Origin: Flavobacterium sp. GT3R68
Lineage (GTDB): Bacteria > Bacteroidota > Bacteroidia > Flavobacteriales > Flavobacteriaceae
Reading direction: 5' to 3'
Assembly (NCBI RefSeq): GCF_007109225.1
Contig: NZ_VJZK01000004.1
Span: 1 to 64,000, forward strand
Length of the DNA stretch: 64,000 nt
Numbering within the stretch: the stretch's first letter is position 1; the number at the start of each line of letters is the position of its first letter. Made by a program: the position numbers and the translations under genes. The notes under the pieces were generated by a model. It was not told the origin of the DNA, did not search any database, and saw only the letters and a program-made list of their open reading frames with translations. Positions 1-8,438 of the stretch are shown piece by piece.

Positions 1-27
1 ATGGGGATTTCTTGTTTAAATGTTGTT

Positions 28-88
28 CGCGTGAGGGATTGCAGCGGCATCCCACGCTTTTTGGCGTGGATACAGCAAAAAGCCCGAC
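28..88 (-). repeat. Dispersed palindromic repeat, copy A
   Basis: An intergenic repeat read on the minus strand. The core is the hairpin CCACGC (52-57) / GCGTGG (64-69) with a six-base loop. Its right side reads GGGATGCCGCTGCAATCCC on the minus strand. The same core and flanks recur at 3674-3734 (+), 47702-47768 (+) and, with a different core, 15470-15617 (+). No T-tract follows, so it is not a typical terminator. Function unknown. Confidence 0.7.
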
Positions 89-108
89 CCTTGGGGGCAC
101 GCCAAAAT

Positions 109-330
109 CTATTTTAAATGATAGAACCGGTTAGCTAAATACTGGATAATCAAGTAAAGAACTCCTGCCATAACAGCTACAGACATTACGAAACTCACTA
201 AATTGACAATTATGTTAGGTATAAATTTCAATTTTGGATGAATATAATAGGGAGGCTCACGATGTAGTTTATCGTGTACTTTATTTTTAACTATTTTAAT
301 TTTCTCTTTAATGACCGGACTATTTGTTAG
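109..330 (-). pseudogene. Possible remnant of a small membrane protein (no start codon)
   Basis: An open frame of 73 codons, TAA-bounded upstream and ending in TAG at 109-111. It reads like protein: a basic N-terminal part containing REPPYYIHPKLKFIPN, then one hydrophobic segment (VNLVSFVMSVAVMAGVLYLI) and a short polar tail. There is no ATG, GTG or TTG before the membrane segment; only an ATT could serve. It lies downstream of the terminator of the next gene and its stop codon lies about 20 bases beyond repeat copy A. It is either a decayed gene that lost its 5' end or chance coding-like sequence. No family recognised. The rest of 1-442 holds only copy A and a terminator. Confidence 0.3.
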
Positions 331-334
331 TTAT

Positions 335-384
335 AAAAAAAAGCCTAATTCAAAACTGAAATTTTTTTCAATTCTAAATTAGGC
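335..384 (-). terminator. Terminator of the DUF4268 gene
   Basis: On the minus strand an inverted repeat GCCTAATT (377-384) / AATTAGGC (343-350) encloses a further imperfect match (TTGAAA / TTTCAG) and is followed by eight T. It lies about 60 bases after the stop codon of the minus-strand gene. Confidence 0.7.
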
Positions 385-442
385 AATTAATTTAATATAA
401 AGATCTTAAGATTAGAAAAATATAAAGAAAGCGAGGCGATCG

Positions 443-877
443 TTACTCGATATCCTTAATATATTCATCATATTCGGCATAAAACAACTCCAACGCACTC
501 ATCATTTCAAAGAAAAAAGCGAAAATTTCGTCCCAATATTTTCTGTTGCTAACACTCACGTTTAACTTTTCTACCCAAACCCTGCTTATTATTTTTCCAT
601 TTTCCAATACATGGTTCCTCTCAAAAACCAAATCCGGAATAAATTCTTCCTCGAGAATGTTCTTCAAAGATGTTAATTTTTCAAAATATTGAAGACGCTT
701 TATCTCGTTACGGTGCTCGATGTCTAACAAAACTTGGGCTTTTGTATTTTCTACATAAAACTTAAATGAAAAATCTTTTATTTTAGTATCATATAAAAGC
801 CATTTTCGGGGATACTTTTCAGCGAACGCGACCCAGAATTCTCTTTTTAAACGTTGGTTTTCTTCTCTACTGTACAT
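443..877 (-). CDS. DUF4268 domain-containing protein
   Basis: A 144-residue soluble protein without signal peptide or membrane segment. It is rich in aromatic and charged residues (REFWVAFAEKYPRKW near the N-terminus, FFFEMMSALELFYAEYDEY near the C-terminus), which I recognise as the small stand-alone DUF4268 family of Bacteroidota. Its biochemical role is unknown. DUF4268 domains elsewhere occur in proteins with nuclease-like neighbours, but nothing here supports that activity. It is monocistronic, followed by its own terminator and divergent from the Nudix gene, with about 100 bases between the two starts. Confidence 0.75.
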   Translation of the reverse strand: MYSREENQRLKREFWVAFAEKYPRKWLLYDTKIKDFSFKFYVENTKAQVLLDIEHRNEIKRLQYFEKLTSLKNILEEEFIPDLVFERNHVLENGKIISRVWVEKLNVSVSNRKYWDEIFAFFFEMMSALELFYAEYDEYIKDIE

Positions 878-981
878 TTTTTATCGGGAATATTTTAGTA
901 AATGACTTTTTTAAATTTGCAAATCACCGTTTTCTGAGCTATATTTATAGTTATTTTAGATTGTAAAAATACGCTTTGATT

Positions 982-1620
982 ATGGATTTTGCCGATTTTT
1001 TAAAATATGTACCAAAAATAGAGAAAGAAAAGCTTCTCGCCGCGGATGCTCACATGAAAATGGCACCCCTGGAACGGGTTTCTTCTTTGTCAGAGGAACA
1101 CTATTATGATAAAAATCCACGAAAAGCAGCGGTAATGATGCTTTTTTACCCCAAAAACAAACAAACGCACCTCGTTTTAATTGTCCGAAATACCTATCCA
1201 GGTATTCATTCCTCTCAAATTGCATTTCCAGGCGGAAAAGTTGAATTGGAAGATGCCTCATTAGCCCATACCGCTTTACGCGAAACCCATGAGGAAATAG
1301 GGGTGCATCCTGAAAAGATAACAGTCATTAAAGCTTTCAGTGAAATTTATATTCCGCCAAGTAATTTTCTTGTGGCCCCCTTCCTTGGAATTTCCCACTC
1401 GGAATTAACCTTTACCGAACAGGAAGATGAAGTGGCAGGTATTATTGAGCTGCCCATTTTTGAGTTTATGAACGAAGACAATATTGTAATGAAACGTATG
1501 AATACTTCATATGCCGATGATATTGAAGTTCCAGCTTTCAAAATCAAGGAACATTATGTCTGGGGAGCTACTGCCATGATGATGAGTGAATTAAAAGAAG
1601 TCCTCAAAAGAGTCTTTTAA
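982..1620 (+). CDS. Nudix hydrolase, probable CoA pyrophosphatase
   Basis: Predicted to cleave CoA or acyl-CoA derivatives to 4'-phosphopantetheine and 3',5'-ADP. It has 212 residues. A full Nudix box starts at the GG near residue 84 (GGKVELE, then RETHEEIGV to about 108), with the metal-binding REXXEE core intact. Immediately before it is IHSSQIAFPGG, resembling the extra motif typical of the CoA-specific subgroup (NudL/PCD1 type). I chose ATG at 982 over an in-frame TTG at 976, which adds only two residues. The acyltransferase follows 50 bases downstream, so a link to lipid/CoA turnover is possible, but a -7 element between them suggests separate transcription. Confidence 0.85.
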   Translation: MDFADFLKYVPKIEKEKLLAADAHMKMAPLERVSSLSEEHYYDKNPRKAAVMMLFYPKNKQTHLVLIVRNTYPGIHSSQIAFPGGKVELEDASLAHTALRETHEEIGVHPEKITVIKAFSEIYIPPSNFLVAPFLGISHSELTFTEQEDEVAGIIELPIFEFMNEDNIVMKRMNTSYADDIEVPAFKIKEHYVWGATAMMMSELKEVLKRVF

Positions 1621-1634
1621 CTTACGGGTTTTCG

Positions 1635-1642
1635 TAAATTTG
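1635..1642 (+). promoter_or_regulatory. -7 element of the acyltransferase gene
   Basis: TAAATTTG matches the Bacteroidota -7 consensus TAnnTTTG and lies 28 bases before the ATG at 1671. I did not find a convincing -33 TTG at the usual distance. Confidence 0.5.
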
Positions 1643-1670
1643 CCGCTTACTTTTTTAATATAAACGTCTT

Positions 1671-2486
1671 ATGGGTTTATTCAAAAGAAATCCTTTTGGT
1701 CACATCCTTTTTCTAAAAAAATGGCTTATCCGGTTTTTCGGAATTGCCACACATCGTCGATACCGGGGATTTAACGAATTACACATTGAGGGTTCTGAAA
1801 TTATAAAATCGCTGCCGGATCGAAATGTACTTTTTATAGCCAATCATCAGACTTATTTTGCTGATGTAGTCGCTATGTTTCATGTTTTTAACGCAAGTCT
1901 GAAAGGTCGCGAAGATAATATTAAGAACGTACTTTATCTGTGGAATCCGAAACTGAACATTTATTATGTTGCTGCTAAGGAAACGATGCAGGCGGGCTTA
2001 CTGCCTCGAATCCTTTCGTATGCAGGTGCTATTACAGTCGAAAGAACTTGGCGAGCCAAAGGCAAAGATGTGACCGAAAAAAGGGAAGTAAACCCTAACG
2101 ATACCGAAAATATTAAAGTGGCCTTAGCCGATGGCTGGGTTATCACTTTTCCGCAGGGAACCACCAAGTCTTTTAAACCGGTGCGGAAAGGAACGGCCCA
2201 CATCATAAAGGAACACCGACCGATTGTTGTACCAATTGTCATCGATGGGTTCCGTCGTGCATTTGATAAAAAGGGATTCCGAATGAAGAAGAAAGGCATT
2301 CTTCAGTCTTTTATCATTAAAGAACCATTGAAAATTGATTACGACAATGATACCATCGAGCAGATTGTTGAAAAAGTGGAATATGCCATTGAGCAACACC
2401 CATCTTTTCTAAAAGTAATTCGGACGGAAGAGATCGAAACCCAAAAGGACCTGAACCGATTACGCCAATGGAAGCCTAATCATTAG
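1671..2486 (+). CDS. Lysophospholipid acyltransferase family protein
   Basis: A 271-residue member of the PlsC-like superfamily, expected to acylate lysophosphatidate or a related lipid at the inner membrane. The catalytic region is ANHQTYFADV near residue 60. The His and Asp are separated by five residues, not the four of the classic HX4D motif. The glycerol-phosphate binding block appears as FPQGTTKSF near residue 160, and PIVVPIVIDGF near residue 190 corresponds to motif IV. There is no signal peptide; the N-terminal basic/aromatic stretch may associate with the membrane. It converges on the minus-strand membrane protein with one base between stop codons. Confidence 0.85.
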   Translation: MGLFKRNPFGHILFLKKWLIRFFGIATHRRYRGFNELHIEGSEIIKSLPDRNVLFIANHQTYFADVVAMFHVFNASLKGREDNIKNVLYLWNPKLNIYYVAAKETMQAGLLPRILSYAGAITVERTWRAKGKDVTEKREVNPNDTENIKVALADGWVITFPQGTTKSFKPVRKGTAHIIKEHRPIVVPIVIDGFRRAFDKKGFRMKKKGILQSFIIKEPLKIDYDNDTIEQIVEKVEYAIEQHPSFLKVIRTEEIETQKDLNRLRQWKPNH

Positions 2487-2487
2487 C

Positions 2488-3084
2488 CTATAAATCTATT
2501 TTCTCCAACTCGTGGTGATTCTTGTGTAATTTCTTTAACAGGATACCATAAACAATTCGGTAAAACACCCAAAAGGCCAATGACCACAGCGTAAATTTTA
2601 CTAACAACGTCGTGATGTGCTCCATCCGTACGCTCTCTTTGCTGTATTTCATTATAATGATACCGCTGATTACATAACTAGTAAAAAGCATGATGTAATT
2701 GTACCAGATATAATAGCGAACCGTTTTTCGGGTCTTCAGAATATTTTCCATCAATTGATGAATCGTATCGGTGGTCGAAATGGTTTTGTGGTTTTTATAA
2801 AACAGATAGATAAACACAATCAGCACAGCATAATTAAATACGTTAATCCAGAACATCAACTCTTCCACGCCGTATTTGCGCAATTGAATATGGTATTTGG
2901 CGTCATTCTGATACACATAAATGACGGTCCAAAACACAAATTCAATGATGCTAATAATAAAAAGCCACTTCACAATGGAAGATGATTTTTGATGCAACAT
3001 CTTATAAATATCCGATTCTGTTACCTGTTCAAATGAATTGGCATTCTTTTTCCAGTCTTTCTTCAATAAATCCAGCTCTTTCAT
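2488..3084 (-). CDS. Four-helix membrane protein downstream of a sigma factor, candidate anti-sigma partner
   Basis: A 198-residue protein. A soluble N-terminus of about 35 residues (MKELDLLKKDWKKN) is followed by four hydrophobic segments near residues 37-56, 78-100, 124-145 and 162-182. It starts 5 bases after the sigma-factor stop codon on the same strand, so the two are almost surely co-transcribed. In many ECF loci the second gene encodes the membrane anti-sigma factor, which binds sigma through its cytoplasmic N-terminus. The topology fits, but no recognised anti-sigma (zinc-finger) motif is visible, so the role is inferred from position only. Confidence 0.6.
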   Translation of the reverse strand: MKELDLLKKDWKKNANSFEQVTESDIYKMLHQKSSSIVKWLFIISIIEFVFWTVIYVYQNDAKYHIQLRKYGVEELMFWINVFNYAVLIVFIYLFYKNHKTISTTDTIHQLMENILKTRKTVRYYIWYNYIMLFTSYVISGIIIMKYSKESVRMEHITTLLVKFTLWSLAFWVFYRIVYGILLKKLHKNHHELEKIDL

Positions 3085-3089
3085 AATCT

Positions 3090-3584
3090 CTAGGGATTTA
3101 ATATTTTTCTTAATTTTCCTTTAATCCGGTTCATTTTCACTCTCGCATTCACCTCACTTATACCCAAAGTCTCCGAAATCTCCGCATAATCCTTATCTTC
3201 CAGATACATGAAAATCAATGCCTTTTCAATGTCATTGAGTTGGTAAACCGCCTGATACATCAGTTTCAGCTGTTCTTCCTCCTCAAAATTGTATTCGTCC
3301 TGACTGATAAAGAATTGTTGCTTTTTATAATCCACTGTCGCAACCGATCGGGTATTTTTCCGGTACAGCGTAATGGCCGTATTCAGTGCCACACGGTATG
3401 CCCAAGTCGAAAATTTAGAATCGCCCCGAAACTTTGGAAACGCTTTCCAAAGCTGAATCGTAATTTCCTGAAACAAATCCTTATGCGCATCCTCGCCAGA
3501 AGTATACAGCCGACAAATCTTGTGGATGATATTCTGGTTTTCCCGCAGCTGCTGCACAAACGATTGCTCTAAATCTCCGCTCAT
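3090..3584 (-). CDS. RNA polymerase sigma factor, sigma-70 family (ECF)
   Basis: A 164-residue alternative sigma factor. Region 2 spans about residues 20-85 (KDLFQEITIQLWKAFPKFRG, then FSTWAYRVALNTAITLYRK, which would contact the -10 element). Region 4 spans about 110-160, with the helix-turn-helix DYAEISETLGISEVNARVKM. Regions 1 and 3 are absent, as expected for ECF factors. The short spacing to the downstream four-helix protein suggests a sigma/regulator pair. The target promoters and inducing signal are not visible here. Confidence 0.9.
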   Translation of the reverse strand: MSGDLEQSFVQQLRENQNIIHKICRLYTSGEDAHKDLFQEITIQLWKAFPKFRGDSKFSTWAYRVALNTAITLYRKNTRSVATVDYKKQQFFISQDEYNFEEEEQLKLMYQAVYQLNDIEKALIFMYLEDKDYAEISETLGISEVNARVKMNRIKGKLRKILNP

Positions 3585-3673
3585 ATGATAGTAGTGTGGC
3601 TAATGCTTAATTTGTTACAAAATAGGGTTTTTATTTTTTGGAGCAGCAACTTTCGGTTTTTTAATTACTACTG

Positions 3674-3734
3674 GTCCTGCTGTCCGTTATATCCGCGAAA
3701 AACAAGCGCGGGATGCCACTTCCATCAGGGCTAA
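3674..3734 (+). repeat. Dispersed palindromic repeat, copy B
   Basis: The intergenic repeat on the plus strand. A flank GCTGTCCGTTAT precedes the hairpin CCGCG (3693-3697) / CGCGG (3707-3711), which is followed by GATGCCACTTCCATCAGGGCTAAC. Compared with copies A and D one stem pair has changed on both sides (A-T to G-C), so pairing is kept. The rest of 3585-3864 shows no gene that I can support. Confidence 0.7.
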
Positions 3735-3864
3735 CGAGGAAATATTGTGCCTGTTTTCAAATGTTCTGAATTTCGAAAAAACATAAAAAAATACTTTGTC
3801 CAGCACCTTTTGTTGGATTACCTTTACAAAAGTATATGTAGTCTAATTTCAAATAAACCAATTC

Positions 3865-5235
3865 ATGAGAAAAATTATTTTTACAGTTTCTATACTATTA
3901 TTCACCGTTCTGAATTTTGCACAGACCATTGAGGGTAACTGGAACGGAATGCTGGAAGTTCAGGGAACCCAATTAAAATTGGTATTTCACGTAGCCAATA
4001 AAGATGGTAAGCTCGTTTCTACCATGGACAGTCCGGATCAAAAGGCTTTTGGAATTCCGGTTGCTACTACCACATTCGAATCCAATACCATCAACTTCGA
4101 GCTGCCAAATGCAAAAATAACCTATAAAGGAATGCCTAACGCTGACTTTTCTGCAATTGAGGGTACCTTTCGCCAAGGAGCTATGGAACTTCCATTAAAA
4201 TTAACCAAAAAACCAATCGAAAAAGCGCCGCTAAACCGACCGCAAACGCCAAAAGAACCTTTTTCATACCAACAGGAAGAAGTGTTTTTTGAAAATAAAA
4301 TAGATAAGATTACGCTGGCTGGTACCTTAACGTATCCTAAAACAAAAGGGAAATTTCCCGTGGTCATTTTAATCACAGGCTCGGGAGCACAAGACCGAAA
4401 TGAGGAACTTTTCGAGCACAAACCTTTCGCCGTAATTGCAGACGACCTGACTAAGAAAGGAATCGCGGTATTGCGTTTCGATGATCGTGGAATTGGTAAA
4501 TCAACGGGTTCTTTCGGTAACAGTACCACACAGGATTTTGCAAATGATGTTCTGGCTGCAGTTGACTTCCTGAAAACGAAGTCCAATATCAATCCCAAAA
4601 AAATTGGACTGATCGGTCACAGTGAGGGCGGAATGATTGCTCCGATTGTTGCGGCGAACTCCAAAGATATCAGCTTCATTGTTTTAATGGCCGGACCCGG
4701 CACCCCAATCGATGAATTAATGGTGGAACAAAATACACGAATGGCCCAATTATCTGGCATGAGTGACGAACAGATTAAAGTGAGCAGCGAAAAGAATAAA
4801 TCCATCTATGCAATAATAAAGAACAGTACCCCTGAAAATCTGGAAAAAGAATTGACGGCGTATTTAAAAATGACAATGTCCAATTTATCCGATGAAGCAG
4901 TGAAAAATCAGGTCCAAATGATGTCCGGCAAATGGTTCCAATATTTCATTAAATACAATCCTGCTGAAAATCTATCCAAAGTAAAATGCCCGGTTCTGGC
5001 CATTAATGGTTCATTGGACTTTCAGGTGCCTTCAGCCGCCAATCTGAAAGCAATCGAAACTGCCCTGCTGAAAGGAAAGAACAAAAAATTTAAAACGGTG
5101 GAATTACAAGGCCTAAATCATCTGTTTCAGGAAGCGGGCACTGGTGCATTCGAAGAATATTCCAAAATTGAGCAAACCATTTCACCAAAAGCCCTGGACG
5201 TAATGTCCAACTGGATTTTACAGCAAACCAAATAA
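3865..5235 (+). CDS. Secreted alpha/beta hydrolase
   Basis: A 456-residue exported hydrolase. The signal peptide is MRKIIFTVSILLFTVLNFAQ. A beta-rich N-terminal domain of about 100 residues (WNGMLEVQGTQLKLVFHV) resembles the accessory domain of secreted Bacteroidota esterases. The alpha/beta-hydrolase fold starts near residue 140 (VVILITGSGAQDRNE). The nucleophile elbow is GHSEGG near residue 250, the acid is probably in NGSLDFQVPS, and the His is in LQGLNHLFQ. Substrate unknown; a periplasmic acyl or peptidyl ester is plausible. A terminator follows 22 bases after the stop. Confidence 0.85.
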   Translation: MRKIIFTVSILLFTVLNFAQTIEGNWNGMLEVQGTQLKLVFHVANKDGKLVSTMDSPDQKAFGIPVATTTFESNTINFELPNAKITYKGMPNADFSAIEGTFRQGAMELPLKLTKKPIEKAPLNRPQTPKEPFSYQQEEVFFENKIDKITLAGTLTYPKTKGKFPVVILITGSGAQDRNEELFEHKPFAVIADDLTKKGIAVLRFDDRGIGKSTGSFGNSTTQDFANDVLAAVDFLKTKSNINPKKIGLIGHSEGGMIAPIVAANSKDISFIVLMAGPGTPIDELMVEQNTRMAQLSGMSDEQIKVSSEKNKSIYAIIKNSTPENLEKELTAYLKMTMSNLSDEAVKNQVQMMSGKWFQYFIKYNPAENLSKVKCPVLAINGSLDFQVPSAANLKAIETALLKGKNKKFKTVELQGLNHLFQEAGTGAFEEYSKIEQTISPKALDVMSNWILQQTK

Positions 5236-5257
5236 TTCAGATCAGGAACCAAATTAC

Positions 5258-5287
5258 AACCCGGCTGTATGTCGGGTTTTATTTTTT
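5258..5287 (+). terminator. Terminator after the alpha/beta hydrolase
   Basis: Stem AACCCG (5258-5263) / CGGGTT (5273-5278) with a nine-base loop, followed by TTATTTTTT. Confidence 0.75.
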
Positions 5288-5348
5288 AGAAGATGGCTGT
5301 AAGGGAATTCTTTTGTATTTTTATAACGACAAATAGAAGTAGCACCAT

Positions 5349-6653
5349 ATGAATATTCCTAAAACGGATTTACCCAGAATAGTAATTATCGGAGGAGGCT
5401 TTGCAGGTCTTGCGCTGGCAAAAAAACTGAAAAATAAAAAAGCACAGGTAGTCCTTATCGATAAACACAATTACCATACTTTTCAGCCTTTGCTGTATCA
5501 GGTTGCTACCGGCGGACTCGAAGCCGGCTCTATTGCGTATCCCATTCGTAAAGTAATACAGAGGTTCAATAATTTTTATTTCCGCCTGGGTCGTGTTACT
5601 GATATTGATACTAAAAACAATAAAATCCTCGCTGATATTGGAGAATTGACATATGATTATTTAGTTATAGCCACTGGTTCCAAAACAAATTATTTCGGAA
5701 ATAAGGAAATCGAACGCAACAGCATGTCGATGAAAACCATTCCGCAATCGCTAAATATTCGAAGTCTGGTGCTCGAAAATTTCGAGCAGGCCTTATTGAC
5801 CAATGACGACACTGAACGCCGCAGTTTGACAAATTTTTGTCTGGTAGGTGGCGGACCAACAGGTGTTGAATTGGCAGGAGCTCTGGCCGAAATGAAAAAT
5901 GCCATTCTGCAGAAAGATTATCCCGATCTCGATATCAAAAAAATGGAAATCAACCTGATCCAAAGTGGAGACCGGATTCTTAACACGATGAGCGAAAAAT
6001 CATCTGCGGAAGCGGAAGAATTTCTGATAAAATTAGGTGTGAAGGTCAATAAGAATGTTCGGGTTACCGGTTATGACGGTAAAATTATTACCACCAATAC
6101 CGATTTATTATTCGATACTGCCACCGTAATCTGGACAGCCGGAGTTCATGGTGCGGTAGTTTCTGGTTTGGATGGCAATTCGGTGGTAGAAAAAACGGAA
6201 CGGATCAAGGTCAATCAATACAATCAGGTGCAAGGTTTTGAGAACATTTTTGCGGTAGGCGATGTCGCTTGTATGATTGAGGAAAACAATCCAGTGGGGC
6301 ATCCTATGATGGCGCAACCCGCCTTGCAACAGGGGAGGTTATTGGGTGAAAATATCATTAAAAAAATGAACAAGCAGGAAATGGAACCATTTGTTTATAA
6401 TGATAAAGGCTCTATGGCAACCATCGGCAGAAACAAAGCGGTTGTCGACTTGCCAAAGTTTCACTTCAGTGGTGTTTTTGCATGGTTTGTATGGATGTTT
6501 GTCCATCTCTTTTCATTGATTGGCTTTAAGAATAAAGCAGTGGTTTTCTTGAATTGGGTCTATAACTACATCCGTTTCGACCGCGAAGGACGCTTGATTA
6601 TCCGGCCCTTTAAAAAGAAAAGTTTCACTACGTTTACGAATGATGAGATTTAG
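5349..6653 (+). CDS. Type II NADH dehydrogenase (NAD(P)/FAD oxidoreductase)
   Basis: A non-proton-pumping NADH:quinone oxidoreductase of 434 residues, acting at the inner face of the cytoplasmic membrane. The FAD-binding Rossmann motif IIGGGFAGLALAKKL is near residue 14, FQPLLYQVATGGL near 45, the NADH-binding motif VGGGPTGVELAGALAEM near 165, and the FAD-contacting FAVGDVA near 300. The C-terminal part carries two amphipathic/hydrophobic segments (FAWFVWMFVHLFSLIGF and a second one), as in NDH-2 enzymes that attach to the membrane. It is monocistronic, with about 110 bases upstream of the start. Confidence 0.88.
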   Translation: MNIPKTDLPRIVIIGGGFAGLALAKKLKNKKAQVVLIDKHNYHTFQPLLYQVATGGLEAGSIAYPIRKVIQRFNNFYFRLGRVTDIDTKNNKILADIGELTYDYLVIATGSKTNYFGNKEIERNSMSMKTIPQSLNIRSLVLENFEQALLTNDDTERRSLTNFCLVGGGPTGVELAGALAEMKNAILQKDYPDLDIKKMEINLIQSGDRILNTMSEKSSAEAEEFLIKLGVKVNKNVRVTGYDGKIITTNTDLLFDTATVIWTAGVHGAVVSGLDGNSVVEKTERIKVNQYNQVQGFENIFAVGDVACMIEENNPVGHPMMAQPALQQGRLLGENIIKKMNKQEMEPFVYNDKGSMATIGRNKAVVDLPKFHFSGVFAWFVWMFVHLFSLIGFKNKAVVFLNWVYNYIRFDREGRLIIRPFKKKSFTTFTNDEI

Positions 6654-6838
6654 TTTTGAGGGGAATAAGGTTTTTTTTTCGTAACTTTATGATTATTAAT
6701 AAATTAGAAGCTAAGCATATATTTCGTTTAAACTACCCAAATTTCATAGAACGAATTTAAATAGACCCAAAACAATTTTTTTGAAAGTGAATGGGATGCC
6801 GAAAACTATATAGAGTAGGTAAATTTAAATTAAACAAA

Positions 6839-7210
6839 ATGAAAAAATCAATTATGATGATGCTATCAGTACTTGCGTTTACAGTATTTATGAACGTACA
6901 GACAGTAAATGCACAAGACAAAAAAGAAGAATGGCCAGGAGTTACTAAAAAAGTTCTGACCGATAACGACAAAGTGAATGTAGCTGAAGTGACTTTTGCT
7001 CCGGGAGCTGTTGCTGACTGGCATTCACATCCACAGTATTCCGTTTATGCAGTAACCAACTTAAAAATGAAAACAGAAATAAAAGGGAAAGATGACGTTA
7101 CTATTGAACTAAAAGCTGGTCAGGTGGGTTGGTCAGATGCTGTAACTCACAAAACAACTAATGTTGGCACAAAACCTTTTACCGTCATCGTAACAGAAAT
7201 TAAGCAGTAA
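6839..7210 (+). CDS. Secreted small cupin-domain protein
   Basis: A 123-residue exported single-domain cupin. The start at 6839 gives a clean signal peptide (MKKSIMMMLSVLAFTVFMNV to ...VNAQ); an upstream in-frame ATG would place 16 charged residues before it. The cupin core contains ADWHSHPQYSVYAV, whose two His could bind a metal, and the later GWSDAVTHKTTN supplies a third His. The fold is that of a small conserved-barrel binding protein; no substrate can be assigned. A terminator-like hairpin follows 25 bases downstream, before the convergent DUF3810 gene. Confidence 0.8.
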   Translation: MKKSIMMMLSVLAFTVFMNVQTVNAQDKKEEWPGVTKKVLTDNDKVNVAEVTFAPGAVADWHSHPQYSVYAVTNLKMKTEIKGKDDVTIELKAGQVGWSDAVTHKTTNVGTKPFTVIVTEIKQ

Positions 7211-7235
7211 AATTGAAAGTGTATTCTCGAAATTA

Positions 7236-7268
7236 AACTCCTGAAATTTATTGTTTTAGGAGTTTTTA
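7236..7268 (+). terminator. Terminator of the cupin gene
   Basis: Stem AACTCCT (7236-7242) / AGGAGTT (7258-7264) followed by a short T-run. It sits between convergent genes and may serve mainly the plus strand. Confidence 0.6.
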
Positions 7269-7291
7269 TTTGATGTATTTACTTTCTCAGG

Positions 7292-8353
7292 TTACACTTC
7301 CTTGTTCTTATAATAATTTACCATCAGGTTTACGAATTTACTGTAACTTTCCAATCCGTCTTTTTGTTGATTGAATTTTAGGAAATTATCATAAAATATT
7401 TTAAAGCCCGTTTCAATGAAGGTTTCATATTGGTCCCAAAAGTCTTCACTTTCTTTATAGTTGGCAAGGATTCCCGGATGAATAGTTTTTAGCAACTGCT
7501 TTAACACTTTCTCGTCACGTATTTTCCAATTCCGTAGACAATAGCGAAGGGCAATGCTGTAACCCGAATATTGGAAGTAAACGTTTTCATTCTTTATGGA
7601 AGCTAAAAAACCAATAAAATTTGCCTCACTTTCAGAAGCATAACCCAATTGATGTGCCATTTCGTGACAGCTGGTCATTGGGAAATTATACATCGGACCC
7701 ATATCGTTAACCTGGGCTTCATTTGTAAACGGATTTAAATATCCGCTAAATCCCATGTAGGTCAAAGGCAAACTGATCAGTGATTTTTTAATGCTGGGTT
7801 TTTCGTATTTTAAAAAAGGATATTCACGGGAAAGCGATTGATATCCATTCAGGTTCATTGCAAAAACCTGTTCTTGGGTATAAGGGAAAATAATTTTAAA
7901 ACGATCATTTTTTTCAATCTGATTATGAATGGCATTGGTCTTTTCAATCAGTTTTTTGGTAAAAACCAGCAAATCCGCATCGCTGTAATCCTTTTGTATT
8001 TCCATTTTCTCGAACAAACGGACGCGGTGGTAATTCATCGCCCACAAAATATTAAACAAAAAATAAAATACGGAGAGACAACTTAAGATTCGCAAAGCAT
8101 TCAATTTCCATTCCGATTTCCATGATTTTCGCTTCTGCCATAACCATTTTAAAATGAAAAAAATCACAATAAAATAAATGCAGTCACCAACAGAGAACGG
8201 AATGGGACCCAACGCTATTCTCGAAAAGCGGGAAATTCCAACATAAAGACCATTGCTATAAAATCCCTCCACAAATTCAGGAAAAAAGGAAAATATCTTT
8301 ACCAATACAATTTGAATTAATAGTAAAAGGGGAAGAATGAATTTTCTTTTCAT
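7292..8353 (-). CDS. DUF3810 family membrane protein with HExxH motif
   Basis: A 353-residue protein. Three hydrophobic segments lie within the first 110 residues (LPLLLLIQIVLVKIFSFFPE, CIYFIVIFFILKWLW and ILSCLSVFYFLFNILWAM), followed by a large domain. That domain contains SCHEMAHQLGYASESEANF, i.e. HExxH with a downstream Glu, the arrangement of zinc metallopeptidases. I recognise the family as DUF3810; its substrate is not known to me. If active, the zinc site probably lies outside the cytoplasm. Monocistronic, on the minus strand and divergent from pepD with 85 bases between starts. Confidence 0.8.
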   Translation of the reverse strand: MKRKFILPLLLLIQIVLVKIFSFFPEFVEGFYSNGLYVGISRFSRIALGPIPFSVGDCIYFIVIFFILKWLWQKRKSWKSEWKLNALRILSCLSVFYFLFNILWAMNYHRVRLFEKMEIQKDYSDADLLVFTKKLIEKTNAIHNQIEKNDRFKIIFPYTQEQVFAMNLNGYQSLSREYPFLKYEKPSIKKSLISLPLTYMGFSGYLNPFTNEAQVNDMGPMYNFPMTSCHEMAHQLGYASESEANFIGFLASIKNENVYFQYSGYSIALRYCLRNWKIRDEKVLKQLLKTIHPGILANYKESEDFWDQYETFIETGFKIFYDNFLKFNQQKDGLESYSKFVNLMVNYYKNKEV

Positions 8354-8410
8354 TTTGTAGTTTAAAATAGTAAAGAAACAAATTTAAAGCATTTATTTTT
8401 CATAAAAATG

Positions 8411-8418
8411 TACCTTTG
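8411..8418 (+). promoter_or_regulatory. -7 element of pepD
   Basis: TACCTTTG, a full match to TAnnTTTG, lies 20 bases before the pepD ATG. No clear -33 TTG is seen. Confidence 0.5.
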
Positions 8419-8438
8419 TTGAAACATAACAAAAAAAC

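Noticed and set aside
3747..3932. 61-residue plus-strand frame before the hydrolase.
   Set aside because: It overlaps the signal peptide of the hydrolase in another frame and has no protein-like features.
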